A program made the translations under genes and the position numbers. Source: Certhia americana (taxonomy: Eukaryota > Chordata > Aves > Passeriformes > Certhiidae). Taken from it: a DNA stretch of 64,000 nt. Where the stretch lies: positions 91,204,461 to 91,268,460 of the forward strand of contig CM031857.1 of assembly GCA_018697195.1 (NCBI GenBank), given 5' to 3'. Below are positions 14,901 to 27,524 of this stretch, one piece after another. Numbering within the stretch: position 1 is the first letter of the stretch; every line of letters begins with the position of its first letter. The notes under the pieces are model-generated. The model was not told where the DNA came from. It worked only from the letters and a program-made list of their open reading frames with translations, and did no database searches.

Positions 14901-17406
14901 TGGATGACATTTGGCACAGCAAGCATGTGGACTGGCCAGTAAAACAAAGCTGACCTACAGCTGGGGGCTAAACAGGACTAAGGCTTGGGCCAAGTGAGGA
15001 TCATCCACACCATTGTACAGATACAGCCACAAGAATATTTTGAATAACAGAATAACAGTAAATTTTGATGATAACACAAAGCTGGACACCAAAAGAGGAC
15101 TGGGATATTTAACTAGAACACCTTGAGAACTGTAGTAAAAAAGCAGTAAAATTTAATCATACCGAGTATAAGCTGAAGCACTTCTAAGGACTAAATGCAA
15201 AAGCTGTGGCTATAAACTGGTAGTTCATCAGCTGAGAGACAGACAAGGGATGGGCCTATAGAAAAAGAAGTGTACTGATAACATTTTGCAGTGCATGGGT
15301 GGCATCTAAAAAAAAAAAGAACTATTCTGGCCTTCCTTATTTTAAAAAAGATCAACCTACATCAAACCAAGTATACAGAAAATCTATACCAATAATCAGA
15401 GGGCCTTTGTGATGAGAAGAAACTAAGAAACTAACCCTCCTTTCTCTAGGAAAACCTAGGAATCCATGACATTTAAGTGTGAAAATTGTTTTCCTCTAAA
15501 ATACAAATTAATAAAAAGGAATCAGTACTAAACAAACATTTGGTTTATGAACAGATATGCACAAATTGTCTGTAAATTTGACTGAAAATGAAGATTCCAT
15601 AGTGAAATTTTGGTTGTTTGTAGAGGATTTTTTTAGAAGAGGGGTAAGAAATTTTCCAACAGGGAAAAAAAGTTCTAACTCTTGAACTTGGTACACTGAT
15701 GACAAATGCTGGCTGGCTGCCTGGAATATGGAACTTTATATGAAAGAGTAACAGCCAAAAGGCATCTGAGAGAGGGAAGGTACTGCTCATCATTTGCTCA
15801 CAAAAACAAATCTCTCACTGAGAATCTTATAAGTCACCATCCATCTCCATATTTCTTCCACTGTTGAACGTGTTAACATTCCACTGAAAAATGTTAAGTC
15901 CTAAAATATTTTTCATTAAAGAAACACACTCACCTGAAATAATATGAGACTCTATTAAATAAGTCTATAGAGATTATTTCAGAACAGGGCTTAGAAAAAC
16001 ATCACCTGCCCTCTGTTTTACTAGAAAGTTTCTAGTAAACCACAGCATATCAAATTGCTTATCGAGTCTATATTTAAAATGTTCTTCCACCCCAGAAGAC
16101 CTTCTGCTGACAAACATGACAAGACAGATAACTACACCAATATGTGTGTATTTACTGGATATACGTATTGCGCAGTCGTCAGAACTGGCAATAGTCAGAA
16201 CTACAAACTAATGTATTTGTCAAACAAATACATTAGAAGAAGCTCAGACCTTGCTTATTTCAATTATCTAAGCCTACCTGTCTGTAGCCTTAAAGCTGAA
16301 GATCAGTACACCTATATTAACAAAACCTCAGCACTAAGAAATAGGATAGCCTTTTCTAACTGCTATGGATCAGCTTCAGAAACAAAAACAGCAAAATGCA
16401 TTGAGAGACTGGTACAATCCTAAAATGTTCAAGCTTTCAAGCTGCAGTACAACAACTACAGTCATTAAAATATAACTGCCTACCATTGAGGATACTCTAC
16501 TGGGGTAAGAGCCACCACAGCTATTTAATTTAACCTTTATATAGAAATTATTTTAAGTTTCTGGGTAAGTGGCAGTATGTAACTGAACAATAAAGCACAG
16601 AGTTAAAAAAACAAGTCCAAGTGGCATGGCTGTTCTTTGCTTAAACAATAAGCTGTCCATAAGGTACCCGTGGACTCCTGCCCAAGAAAACAGTACCTGA
16701 AACTGGGAGTATCCCCATAGTATTGTATGGCGATGACATATGATGTCAGAAGTCTCATAAACATCTTCCTTAATTACACTTACACTATAATTACCTTAGT
16801 TTTGCAATAAGACTCCTACAAAAACATATTTAGGGCTAAAAAGGTGACGAACTAGAAGCAACATACAATCATCACTGTTCACTGTCTGTACAGCAACCTG
16901 TTCTTCCCTCCTAATTCCCTGTTAAGAGCGTTCATAGCCCACAGCACAGGTAAGTGAAGCAACTTGTGTTCTCACTTCAGTATGATAAAGCTAACATTAT
17001 GTCATAGTGTCAGCACTGACACAGTGATCTTGCTTCTGACTACACAGCTGCTGCCCAAAGATACAGATAAGGAATAAGACACTGAGAGCAATTCCAGAGA
17101 AGTACCTTCTGCCTCAGAAGGTGATGGTGCATCTTGGAAGCATTTTGTGTACTCACTGAATTTTTTAAGTATAACAGGTCATTCTGGAGAAGGAAACCAC
17201 AGCAAAAAAAGGTATTGCTGTCTAAACTTCCTAAGCTATGGCTAATGGAAAGCTATGTAACTTTAGCCTTGGAAAGATCCATAAATAGTATTTGGGGGAG
17301 TTGTCATACCAACATTCAACTTCCCACAAAAGTCTCCACTATAATAATGGCCTAAATGTAAGCAAGATATATAACTGGTGTGCTAGAAACATTTATATCT
17401 GGCTTA
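8961..17406. other. Intron sequence, nothing recognised beyond one small hairpin
   Basis: AT-rich DNA. It contains the inverted repeat at 16,208-16,236 and open frames at 13,906-14,289 (minus) and 16,055-16,423 (plus), which have no recognisable domain and lack supporting splice or codon evidence. Confidence 0.55.
16208..16236. repeat. Perfect inverted repeat, 13-bp arms, 3-nt loop
   Basis: Arms CTAATGTATTTGT (16,208-16,220) and ACAAATACATTAG (16,224-16,236) are exactly complementary around CAA. It could form a tight hairpin, but it lies in AT-rich intron with no sign of an RNA gene. Confidence 0.85.
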
Positions 17407-17530
17407 GAATAACAGAATCACAGAATCCTTAAGGTTGGAAAGGACCTCCAAGACCAGAGTCTTTGGACCAACCTTTGATCATCCTGTCAACCAGACCACA
17501 GCACTAAGTGCCACATCAAGTCATTTCATG
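17407..17530 (-). mobile_element. CR1-type LINE 3' tail fragment
   Basis: AACAGAATCACAGAATCCTT, then AAGGTTGGAAAGGACCTCCA, then a CCAACCTTTGATCATCC stretch and a CACAGCACTAAGTGCCACATC stretch. This is a typical reverse-oriented CR1-family tail of birds. Only about 120 bases are recognisable. Confidence 0.75.
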
Positions 17531-19182
17531 GTTTCTAACAGTATTTGACTCACAGACCAAACACTATCTAATGGTTGCAGGCAGCAAGAGCTGAAGTTGT
17601 AGCGATCCCTAAACTTCAGAACCATACTTGGTAACTGCTAACAGAATCACAGCCAGGCATCCTTGATGGCTCCACAGATATAATGAGCGCCATACTGCCA
17701 AAGCTGAACTGTGTTCAACACGGAAAGTCAGACAACTCTTGGGTCATCTGAGGGGACAAAAGGGACAGGAGATTAAGAAATATGAGTTTACACTGAAGGA
17801 CTACCTAACATAAGGTTGACTTAACACTGTCTCTGTAAAGCAGCTGTGTCAGAATTTGTCTTGAAGTGTAAATAAGGCTTTAAACTATCTTAACTGCAAA
17901 CACAAACATATGTATATATGGCACCTAGAACTCCTGGCACAGTACTAACACATATGACAAAGGCAGCTGGGAAGACAGTAAAACCACACAATTTACTGTG
18001 AGGACATGGCAATAAATATAAAAATTATCTCAATTCATTTTTACTAGAAGCTTATTTAGTACTCAACTGAGACAAAGTTCACAAAATCATGACTGATTTT
18101 ATTAGCACTGTAAAGCACTCTTCAGACATGACTGTTCACCAGAGATAGACATCAGAGGAAAGAATTTCACCCTTCTGAAACTAGAATAAATAGATGTGAC
18201 ATTCAAATGCAGCTTCAACAAAATACATTCTGAGAAAAGAAAATGGGTTAGCATGGACACAGGAATAAAAATACATCATGTACAGAATGAGACAAAAGAA
18301 TTAATGTTGAGGAAGAGAATAATCTCAAGAGGTGAGGTGTGTCCTGAGCATAAGAAGATCAGTATATTTTCATTTTCCATGCAACTCCTGAGCCCTTCCA
18401 GGCAATAGTAATATCTGCAAGACAGCACCATATAACTGAGTGCAACAAGCAATAGAAGCTGGAAGGAAGAAGGAAAAAAATGCTGAAAGAAAAGAGGAGT
18501 CATGAAAATGGAAACCACAAATAGGCAGAAGTCCTCTGAAAAAAAACATGTTTCTACTGAAATAAATCTGACACACTTCAATGTCACTAAAATGAAGGTC
18601 CTGGCAAATGTGACTCCACATTAAAAAGGGAGGTACACAGAACACAGATAGAGAAACTATTCCATTCCTGACGGAAATCCATTTAAGAAAGACGTGCTCT
18701 ACTTGCAAATTGCTAAGTGGCATTGACATTCAAAACAATGCACAGATAAGGTATTTATTTTGTAATTCATAAGCATCTCTAAGATTATCTGTCATTTTCC
18801 ATTGGCATTTTCTGTTTTGTGGAAATAAGCACGTAACATGATTTTCTGCCACAACTGAAGAGCTTTTTCTTTCATAAGCACTGATGCAAATGCTGCAATC
18901 CACTTACACAGATGTTTCTGTACTTTAATTTTAAAAAACAGGCCCTAGAAGTTCCCCAAATAATCTGAAACCATGTTCTTTCCACACATTAGAGAATAGC
19001 GATTTCAACTTTGAGACAATATTCTCTAACTGGGAAATAATAATCAATTCTTCTATGAACTACACAATTCTCCAGACAATTTCTGCTGCACTGGAATGAG
19101 CCAAACATCATGCAAACCTCCTTCCTCCAATAACAGAGCTACCCCAACATGACAGAATCACCAAAACTTATTCTAAGTTATT

Positions 19183-19205
19183 AAAAAAAAAAAAAAAAAA
19201 AAAAA
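19183..19205 (+). repeat. Poly(A) tract, 23 bp
   Basis: This is an uninterrupted A run in intron. No LINE or retrocopy body was recognised next to it. Confidence 0.9.
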
Positions 19206-20756
19206 GGACTCTGAACCTTTCTGAACCTTGTCCTTTCAGGAAGATATTTTAAGTTGAATTCTCAACTGTTCAATGTATGCAACATCTTAAGGAAAAAAAC
19301 CCCAAGCATTAAGAAAGCAAAAACTGGAAAAATCCTACTTTTCAGAAAGTATATCAATCTTCCGTTCTTCATATCATTCCTTCTGTTCAGGTAATTGAGT
19401 AGTATGTATCCTTTTAGCCAGTGACCCATATTACACAGCATTAGGTAGCTGAACAATATTTCAGTAGAAAAAGGGCTTAATTAGCTTACTGTGCAAATGG
19501 TAAACCACAAAAAAAGATAGACAAAATGAATAGAAAGCAATTTAGTGGTCATGTTTCAATATACTGTCAGACTTAGCAAATAAAACAATATAAACTCTAA
19601 GTATTTAAACAGATTTGGGCATTTCCAACAAATGAGGAATTATCAGGGGTTGATTAAATGAAGCGTTTTGCCTAGAGACAAGACTGGCATGTGCATACTA
19701 ATAGCAAATGAAGTCAAACATTTTTACCTTTAGAGAAATTATTTTCAACAGTCATAGACCCTAAAGGAGAACCTGTAACTTCCCTCTGCAGACCTAATCC
19801 TGTCATCACTTATTTCCACAAGAATTCTTGCACAAACTAGCAAAATCTTCCTGTAAGAGTAATTTTTTAAGTTCTAACTGCAGAATAACAATGAACTCAT
19901 GAACTTACACACAGAAATATTAATGAATCTTTTCTGCAAAGAAAACAACCAGGACTAAGATGGTAAAACTTATTTTTTTATCCAAAAAATCTGGATTGGT
20001 ATGGATTAGACTGTTTTAAACTGGAGTTTAAAAATTCCTCTCTAGAGAAAGCCTTGAAGAAATTCTGTAAGTTCTGAAAGAGCAGTGCTGTGGCAGTACC
20101 GTTCTTCAAAATGCTCTGAAAGTCTAATCATGACTACTAATGGGAAACATTTGATAGGCATTTTATAAAAGCTGCTTTCTTTATATAGAATAATCTTCAC
20201 AAGTGTTCACAAAAAAATTAACTTGAGATACCTGTATTTAGCTTGTTTAATATTCAGGTGACCTTCGCTATTAAGATAGACTCCAGTGCATCAGTCATTA
20301 AGAGGAGAGGGTAGTCGGTTTTCAATTCCATATACAAAATTTGACTATTCTCTCTGTTCAACAAAAATTTAAGTGAAAAAACAGGTTTACAGCATTAAAC
20401 AGACATCCAATTTAACAACATTAGGTTGGGAAATTGTACCAACATTTTTAAAAAATGCAAAATCAAAAATCCAGGTTTTATTGCTGAATTACTTATGCTA
20501 TATAGAGAAAAGCTAGTATTTCACAGAAATTCAGATGAGCCTCAGTTCTAGTAGATTCAAGCATACCAGAAGTCTCAGCTACAACTTTTTTACCACACGT
20601 TTTAATTTCAGAAGAAAATCCACAATCTTTCAAAAGCAGTTCTCTTGTGATACAATCTATAACTCAGTAAATAAAAAAAATCTCAATTTGTATCAATTTC
20701 CCTCTGTAATTTTGTACTATGTGTTTCAGCATAAAATTTAACAACAACAAAAAAAC

Positions 20757-20775
20757 CCACCACCACCACCACCCC
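20757..20775 (+). repeat. Short CAC trinucleotide repeat
   Basis: About six CAC units in a row, just after an AAC-rich stretch. It is a small microsatellite. Confidence 0.8.
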
Positions 20776-22319
20776 ATGTGCAAAGCCAGCATAATGTTAT
20801 AGCCAGACTGTTTCTGACAAGGTATTTTATCTGTCTTTATACACTTCAGTAAAAACTGTTCAGAAATTTCTATTAGCAATTTGTGGAAACACAAGGAGGG
20901 ATTAATAACCTCAGTCTTTTACATCAAATTTAAAATGAAAGTTAGTCCTAGCAGTTTGCATTGGATGATCAGCTTTTTACTTCTGCCACCCATAATACCT
21001 GGCAGCAATTTACAGTAGGTGGTCACCAACTTCCACAACTCACAGGGAAGCAACTATTCTGCTAGTCCATTAGGTGAGTCATTCAGGGTGACACACTGGA
21101 GTATTTTCATAACTGAATTTCTAACACCTGCATTCTTCACAAAAGCAGCAGTGCTTTAGCCATCAACCTGACCCAGAAACACCAAGGTCTCTGAAGAGGA
21201 GACCAGAGGTGTTACTCTGGGCCTGGAGGAAGGTGACTAAATTAAATCTGCTCTTGTTTTAAAGAATTTTCACTACTGCTTCTCCTGAAGTAGATAATCA
21301 GGCTGTAAGTGATTAATACCTCTACTAAGAATGTTGTTTTTCAGGTTTCAAAGTTCATGTGCCCAAGCCAGTCCACATTTATACTCCTATATGCAGTCAA
21401 TAGAAACCCAAATTTCCTAAATTTTACACATGACACAATCACTCAGAATTACAGACACTCTATATGACAGCCTTGAAAAGTCATCTATATTTGCAGTGCT
21501 TTATTTTTTTTATATTTAGCATTAATTCTTAAACTGATCAGGATTCTTCTTTAAGATCTTCTGTGACCCTCTTTATAAAATCTCCTCTGCAAAGCAACAT
21601 TTAGTAGCACAGAGTAATCCATAGAATGGAAATTATCCTGCAATAAGGTGGTGGGGCTTGATAGAGGAAGAGGAAGAAAAAGGCACAGAGACAGATCCCT
21701 TGGGTCCCTTTTCCAGAGGAGCCTCATGCTTAAGTTTAATCTACAAACTTTCATCTTACTGCTCAATCCTGTGTAGCCTTCTCTCTAGCAGAGTCACCAT
21801 TACTAGTTTTACTCATGGACAGGAACTAAAGACAGATACAGCATACAGCACATCAAGGAAGAACAATGATCTTTCCTGTTCTACTTACTATTCCTTTCCT
21901 AAAAACTTCTGCCTTCAAAGTTTATACCTTGAAAGAATTGTCCAGAAAACAACATTTCTGCCAAAGGTTCACAACTAACTAGGATTCTGTTAAAGCAGAC
22001 ATGTAATCAGAATTGTTTTCATCCTCCTCCTGCAGTATGCATCACATTACAACTAGCAGATAATGGAATCCCAGCAGCTATTTATTGTTCAGTATCTGTC
22101 TAGTTTGAAATTCTTCTGGAAAGTCTCACAATTAACTTGGGATTGTGTGATTTTACATTCCTAGCTGAATGTCAGCACACTTTGTTCCTTTGTCTAGAAT
22201 ATGTATGAATTTGCTGAGGGCACATATCCTTGAAGATCCCACTGGAAAGACCTCTGTGGAAATTGATCATTTAGTCTTAGCTTTTTCTCATTTTCTGGCC
22301 AGTTATTAATACAACAGGA

Positions 22320-22640
22320 GGTGGCTCCTCTTATTCTACAGCAGCTGATTTCCTTTAAAAGCCTTTGGCAGGAGGTCTTGTCAAATGCTTTTTATAAATC
22401 GAAGTGCATTACACCAGCCACATACTTATTCCTCTCCCTCCCTATGCCCTCCAAGGATTCTAACTGCTTTATGATGCATGACTTCTAGCTAAAAAAGGCC
22501 ATCCTTTTCTTTTAACTTGATGTGTTTAAAATTTTTTCATGGTACTCTACTTTCTTGAAGCACTCAGTTCTACTGCTTTCCTAGGTGACTGTTCACACAT
22601 TTGCAGCTTCCATTCCTCTGGTACACATAGCCTGTTGTGA
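22320..22640 (-). mobile_element. Possible ancient CR1/L3-type LINE relic
   Basis: Phrases such as GGCAGGAGGTCTTGTCAAATGC, followed by a TTTTTATAAATCGAAGTGCATTACA stretch, GATGCATGACTTC and CCATTCCTCTGGTACA, in this order, recall the antisense of the 3' part of ORF2 in old vertebrate CR1/L3 LINEs. It is heavily diverged with no open frame. A profile search would be needed to confirm it. Confidence 0.4.
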
Positions 22641-24671
22641 TGGATTCCATACTTCTGACAAAAAAAAAAATTAGACTTGAGGTATTTTACACCTTGAGTA
22701 AATTTTATCTGGTTTGCATGATGTCCTATCAATTTATACTGATTGCTTCTCAACACATTAATTAAAAAAGATCTTGTTGACCTGGCATGTAAGAAATTTT
22801 TCCGTCCGAGAATTCACATGCAGTCTTCCAACAGTGAACACTTGTGCAACAAACTACTGTGGCTTGTCTGCTGTAATAGCACCTTCCCTGAGAATTCCCT
22901 GATGTGCTGGCCACAGACCACAGCCTACCTCACATTTTTCCCATTGTCAGTGATGTCAGTAATTATCTTAGGGTTTTAATTTTAAACCTGTCATTCTTCA
23001 AACAGTTCAGCTCTTTGAAGGATTACTACCATCAGCTTTTTTCATTCTACTTGATCTGTTTGGTCTAGTTTTTCTTAACTTCCTGACACATTACTTCTAA
23101 GTCTCCAATCTGTTGTCTTGACATCCAAGACTCACCTTCACAGCTCTACCTCTTCATTTCTTCTTACTTGGCTTTACTGAGTCTGAGGCTTGACATAGTT
23201 TTTGGGAAGGGAAGAATAAGTCTTATTACAATATTTGGGTATACTTTTGTTCATACAGGAATGTCAAATATCAATACAACACAGGTAATTTTTTCAAGAT
23301 AACTGCCAAGTAGCATCTCATATCAGACTCCCTGCATTGGTTAAAATTAACATTTCCTCTTTGTGCATCAAGGTAGATGATCAAAAACCATCCTTGGCAG
23401 CTGAAGTAAGTGTTGTCCCCATCACATTCAGCACTAAGATTTGTTCCTCCTCCTCCTCTGTCCTTAGTAAATGAACAGTACTACTGTTACCAAAATGTCT
23501 TCCTTTCGTTTTTTTCATGCCTTCTAGTATTTTGGTAATTGTCAGTATTCTGATTATGTGCCTAAACAGCAAAGCTACACTACCACAGTCAACAAAATAG
23601 CAACAGTATTTTAACCCCTTTCTCCTTTTAAGATGTATTTTAATCAATTTAAACTAACATATCTTACTTTATTCTATTTTCCTTAAATCATATAGCATCT
23701 TTCTACTAAAGCAACTCATCTGTAATGCAATTCCTACATATTCACACCCAGGTACTGACTGCAGTGTCTTTGTTTATCTCTCTTCCAACAAATTTCTCAA
23801 AACACTTCTAGCATGAGTAAGCTCATTTTAAAATACTTACTTCAGTCTACTACCTTTTCCAAAAGGCACACAGCATTTTGGTAAAGGCATACAAAATTCC
23901 ATGCTTTATCAGCTTGTCTATTTTTATATATCATTTAAGAGGACTTAATTTGGCAATACATTAAAAATCAGAAAAGAGGCAACAAGAAAGGACAGAAGTA
24001 TTTTCCTTGGCCTTTCATCATTCAGTGAAATACTATCCAAAAAACCCTTTTTCTTCTACAGCTTTCAGTTTGAGGAACAATAAAAAATTTATTACAATAC
24101 AGCCAGTATACTTTTTAAATTTTGTTGCAGATTTTGACGACAGAGTGCATCTCCAATCCAGGGGACTAAAAAGGAATCCTGCATTTTTAATTCACCTGTC
24201 CATTCACTGCTCATTCCTACACTTTCCAGTAGCTCTCCACTGAAAACCCTTTTAGCCCCTCTGCCAGTTTCCTGGGAGGTCTAACAGCACAGCACCATCA
24301 TTCAGCAATCCTGCTTCTCAACAAGTGCATGATGACAGCCCCTTCTCAGCCATGCCTTTCATTAACCCTTGCAGTGCCACCACCAACTCACTATACCCAA
24401 GCACTAAGCACTCTGCATTCATCTTCTCTTACACTACTAGACTGTTCTTGAGAATCCCTAAAAAACATGTTGCTCACTTGAAGCATGTCCTCTGCTCAGT
24501 ATTGGCTTCTTCCAACTCCTCTTTTCTGTCATCACTGCTTAACCCTTCTCACTGGCAAGCTGAGACACTGTCTGCACACATGAACTTCTTGGGGTCTGGA
24601 AATGACTAGCAGCATGACAAATAATACAACCTGAGCCCACTACAGTTCAGTAGTGAATCTGGCAGTGTCAG
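22641..24671. other. Intron sequence, T-rich on the plus strand
   Basis: No exon was recognised. Part of this stretch may continue the old LINE relic that ends near 22.6 kb, but the resemblance is too weak to annotate. Confidence 0.5.
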
Positions 24672-24718
24672 CCACGGGACTCTATGATCTTTTCCGGCCT
24701 AAATGATTCTATAATCTC
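24672..24718 (+). mobile_element. CR1 LINE 3' tail fragment
   Basis: CTATGATCTTTTCCGGCCTA followed by AATGATTCTATAATC is the forward-oriented terminal part of an avian CR1 element, slightly diverged. Where it starts upstream is unclear. Confidence 0.6.
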
Positions 24719-27504
24719 ACGTCTTATCATAATAGTCCTGAGAAAAACCAGACTTGTTTGAAACAAACCAGCAGACAAAGCTACCTACACTGACAGAAGG
24801 TGTTAACAAATGCCCAAAGTTCAGCACGAATATGGCAGCTGGCAATCCTCACTTATGGTCTTCAAACTGATTTTGGCTCAGATACTCTCTGGGTGGGATA
24901 TGCTTTCAACGTATTTAGATATATGCTTCCATTAAAAATGTCAGCACATAGCAAGTTACTGACATTCTATTTATTAACACATCAAATTAAACTACAGTGC
25001 AACCTTTACATTCTGTTAGACATTTCTGATGTAGCTCACTAGCTGTCAAAGTCTGATGCCTTTTGTTGCATCCTCTTGAAATGTCAAAGTTTCATAACCT
25101 GCAGCTATTCTGTCACTTCATCTGACTTTGTATATGAAATAAATGTAGTGGGCATCAGATCACTGAATTTGGCCTGCTTGAAGGGTGAAAAATTTAAGTC
25201 ACAGCTCAGGAACAAAGTAATATAATGTGGCAGCCTTTTATTAATAGCATGAAAGGAAGTAGAGCATGGAATAGCTTTCTTATTACACCAAAAATGACAT
25301 ATTAGATTACAGCATGCTCATTTTTTGTCAGATTATGTAGTCATTGCTCCTAGAAGGACAGAGAATTAGAGTCTTTGTCTGGTCTTTTAAGCATGATAAA
25401 TTTTTCCAAGATTTTGGAGGTTTCTTGGCTTTACTGTTTTCAAATCTATCATGACTAGCAAACTACCTGAAATAAAAATGCTATTACACAGAACTAAATT
25501 TTCTAACCACAGTTTTTCATTTTTGTTCTATTTCAACTCTCCTGTGATTAGAAGAAACACTAGAGTGTCTCAAGGTATAGAAAGCAATCAAACAGAATCC
25601 TCGATCTCTAAATTAGAGGAGCTTCACTGCTATTCTGACTCTGTCCAACCCTGCCAGTTTCTGCTTTGCTCAAAGCAATGTCTTCCCTCCCCTCTTCTAT
25701 GGAAAAAGCACCTTCGTAAGCATAGCTGGTGATACATACACTTCAGCATGCCCCAACACAAAACCTGCATTTCAGCCAGCAAAATCATGAACAATCACAA
25801 GAAAAAAAAGGTGAAGTCTGAATAGCACTACCTAAAAGGTGAGTAAACCCAGAGACTCCTCACCAACCCAGCACAGAAGCAGAGGACTGCTCCCCCATTC
25901 AGTGCAGACTCCTTTACTGTAGGCACTACAATTAAAACAACAAACTGGATGACTTTCAAGTGCTCACCTAGCAGGGAGGTCTCAAGGAAATCGTAAGTCC
26001 GAACAGCTGCTGCTCCCCCAAATAAAAGCAGCTAGAAGTCGTAGCTTGAATTTGCTTTCCTTAGTTAGTTAAAATCAAGGACTTGATTTTGGAGAAGGGA
26101 AAATTTAGTTATTTTCCACAAAAGCACTCTCTGCTTTTTCCAGTTTTTTTTCCATGTGATGTTACGATTGAGCTGTGCATTACCTTATCACCAACCACAA
26201 GAGGTGTCACATGCAGGTATCCAAGTACAGTTGAAGAGGACATACAAATAACATGTGAGATTAGAATGGTGTAGGAAGTTTGATACGTTGATGCAAGTGC
26301 AAGTAGCAATTAGAGTACCACAGCACTTACCTTTGCAAACCTTGGGAGTCAAAGCTAGACAGCCTATGCATAAGCTGTGTTACGTGCCTGAGCCTTTTAA
26401 AGAAAGTGACAGTAGCAAACATGAGAAAGTAAGGTACTTGCAGCTCATCTGAAACCTCAGCCTGAACACAGTAAGTAATTTTACATTAGTCTTTTCGTTA
26501 GTCTTTTCTTCTAAGTACAGACTTCTCAATGCCAACATCTGGATAATGGCTGAATGGAAATCAGGCAGGGAGAAAGTAGTAGCAGGCAAATAACTGCACA
26601 GTGCTTTCACTGCCACCAGAGCTCCACCCACCCTGCAGCACACCCAGCCACTTCTGCCGCCCTCTCCATAGACAGACCACCTGCTGCTGCCCTGCACAAC
26701 AGATGGTGCTGGAAGATTAAAACCTACATTTTAGGTTATCGGTTCCATCAGAAAGCCTAGTCTTACTGAGAGCATTCACTAGACAAATTCTACTTTTCAC
26801 TGTCACTGTTGTCACTAGGTTTGAGAGACCCTGGCTAAGTTGTTTATCCTATCTAGGATTTTCTTTTCACAGTGCATATGAAAAAAACTCCTCCAGCTCA
26901 ACCAGATCTGGAAACAGAGACAGCAATTCACTAGCATTTACTTCCTTGGTAAGTCTTCAAGCATGCCCAGTACTGACCTAGCTAATCTCACAAGCCCAAA
27001 ATTACAAAAATTCTTGAATATATTAAATATTTTACATATTGGATTAGGGTGGGGCACCACACATGTCCGTTTCTATAAAGCTTTAATTCATCTGATACCA
27101 ACCGCATACATAATGGCTGATCCTCTGGCAAACTGGGCGTGAATAGCTAAATAGCTGCCTTGTTACAATTTAGACTACAAACTTTGGCACAGGCAGAACA
27201 CCAAAATAAAGATTAATAATCTTGCTTTGTAACAAAATTCCAATTGCTATCTAAATATCTAACGACTTTATTCTTTTAGCCACTCCAGTCTTCAGGGTCA
27301 CTTGGGAAAGTAAAGCTATTAGTTGCATGCCATTTTCAGTGCTAAGATGCCCAGATGACCTGATGTAATAACTCAATCTTTGCTTTTGCCATTTACTCTC
27401 CAGATTTAAACCAGTATGAACTTGTTCTTGAGAAGTATAACCTGCATGCTAGATCCCATTGAGTGTCCTTCCTTCATTTTTGGTGTCTTAGATTTGTCTT
27501 AGAC

Positions 27505-27524
27505 AAAAAAAAAAAAAAAAAAAA
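27505..27524 (+). repeat. Poly(A) tract, 20 bp
   Basis: This is an uninterrupted A run in intron without a recognisable element body. Confidence 0.9.

Larger units (their letters stand above)
17531..22319. other. Intron sequence, only simple repeats
   Basis: AT-rich DNA with a 23-bp poly(A) tract and a short CAC repeat. No gene or large repeat was recognised. Confidence 0.55.
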
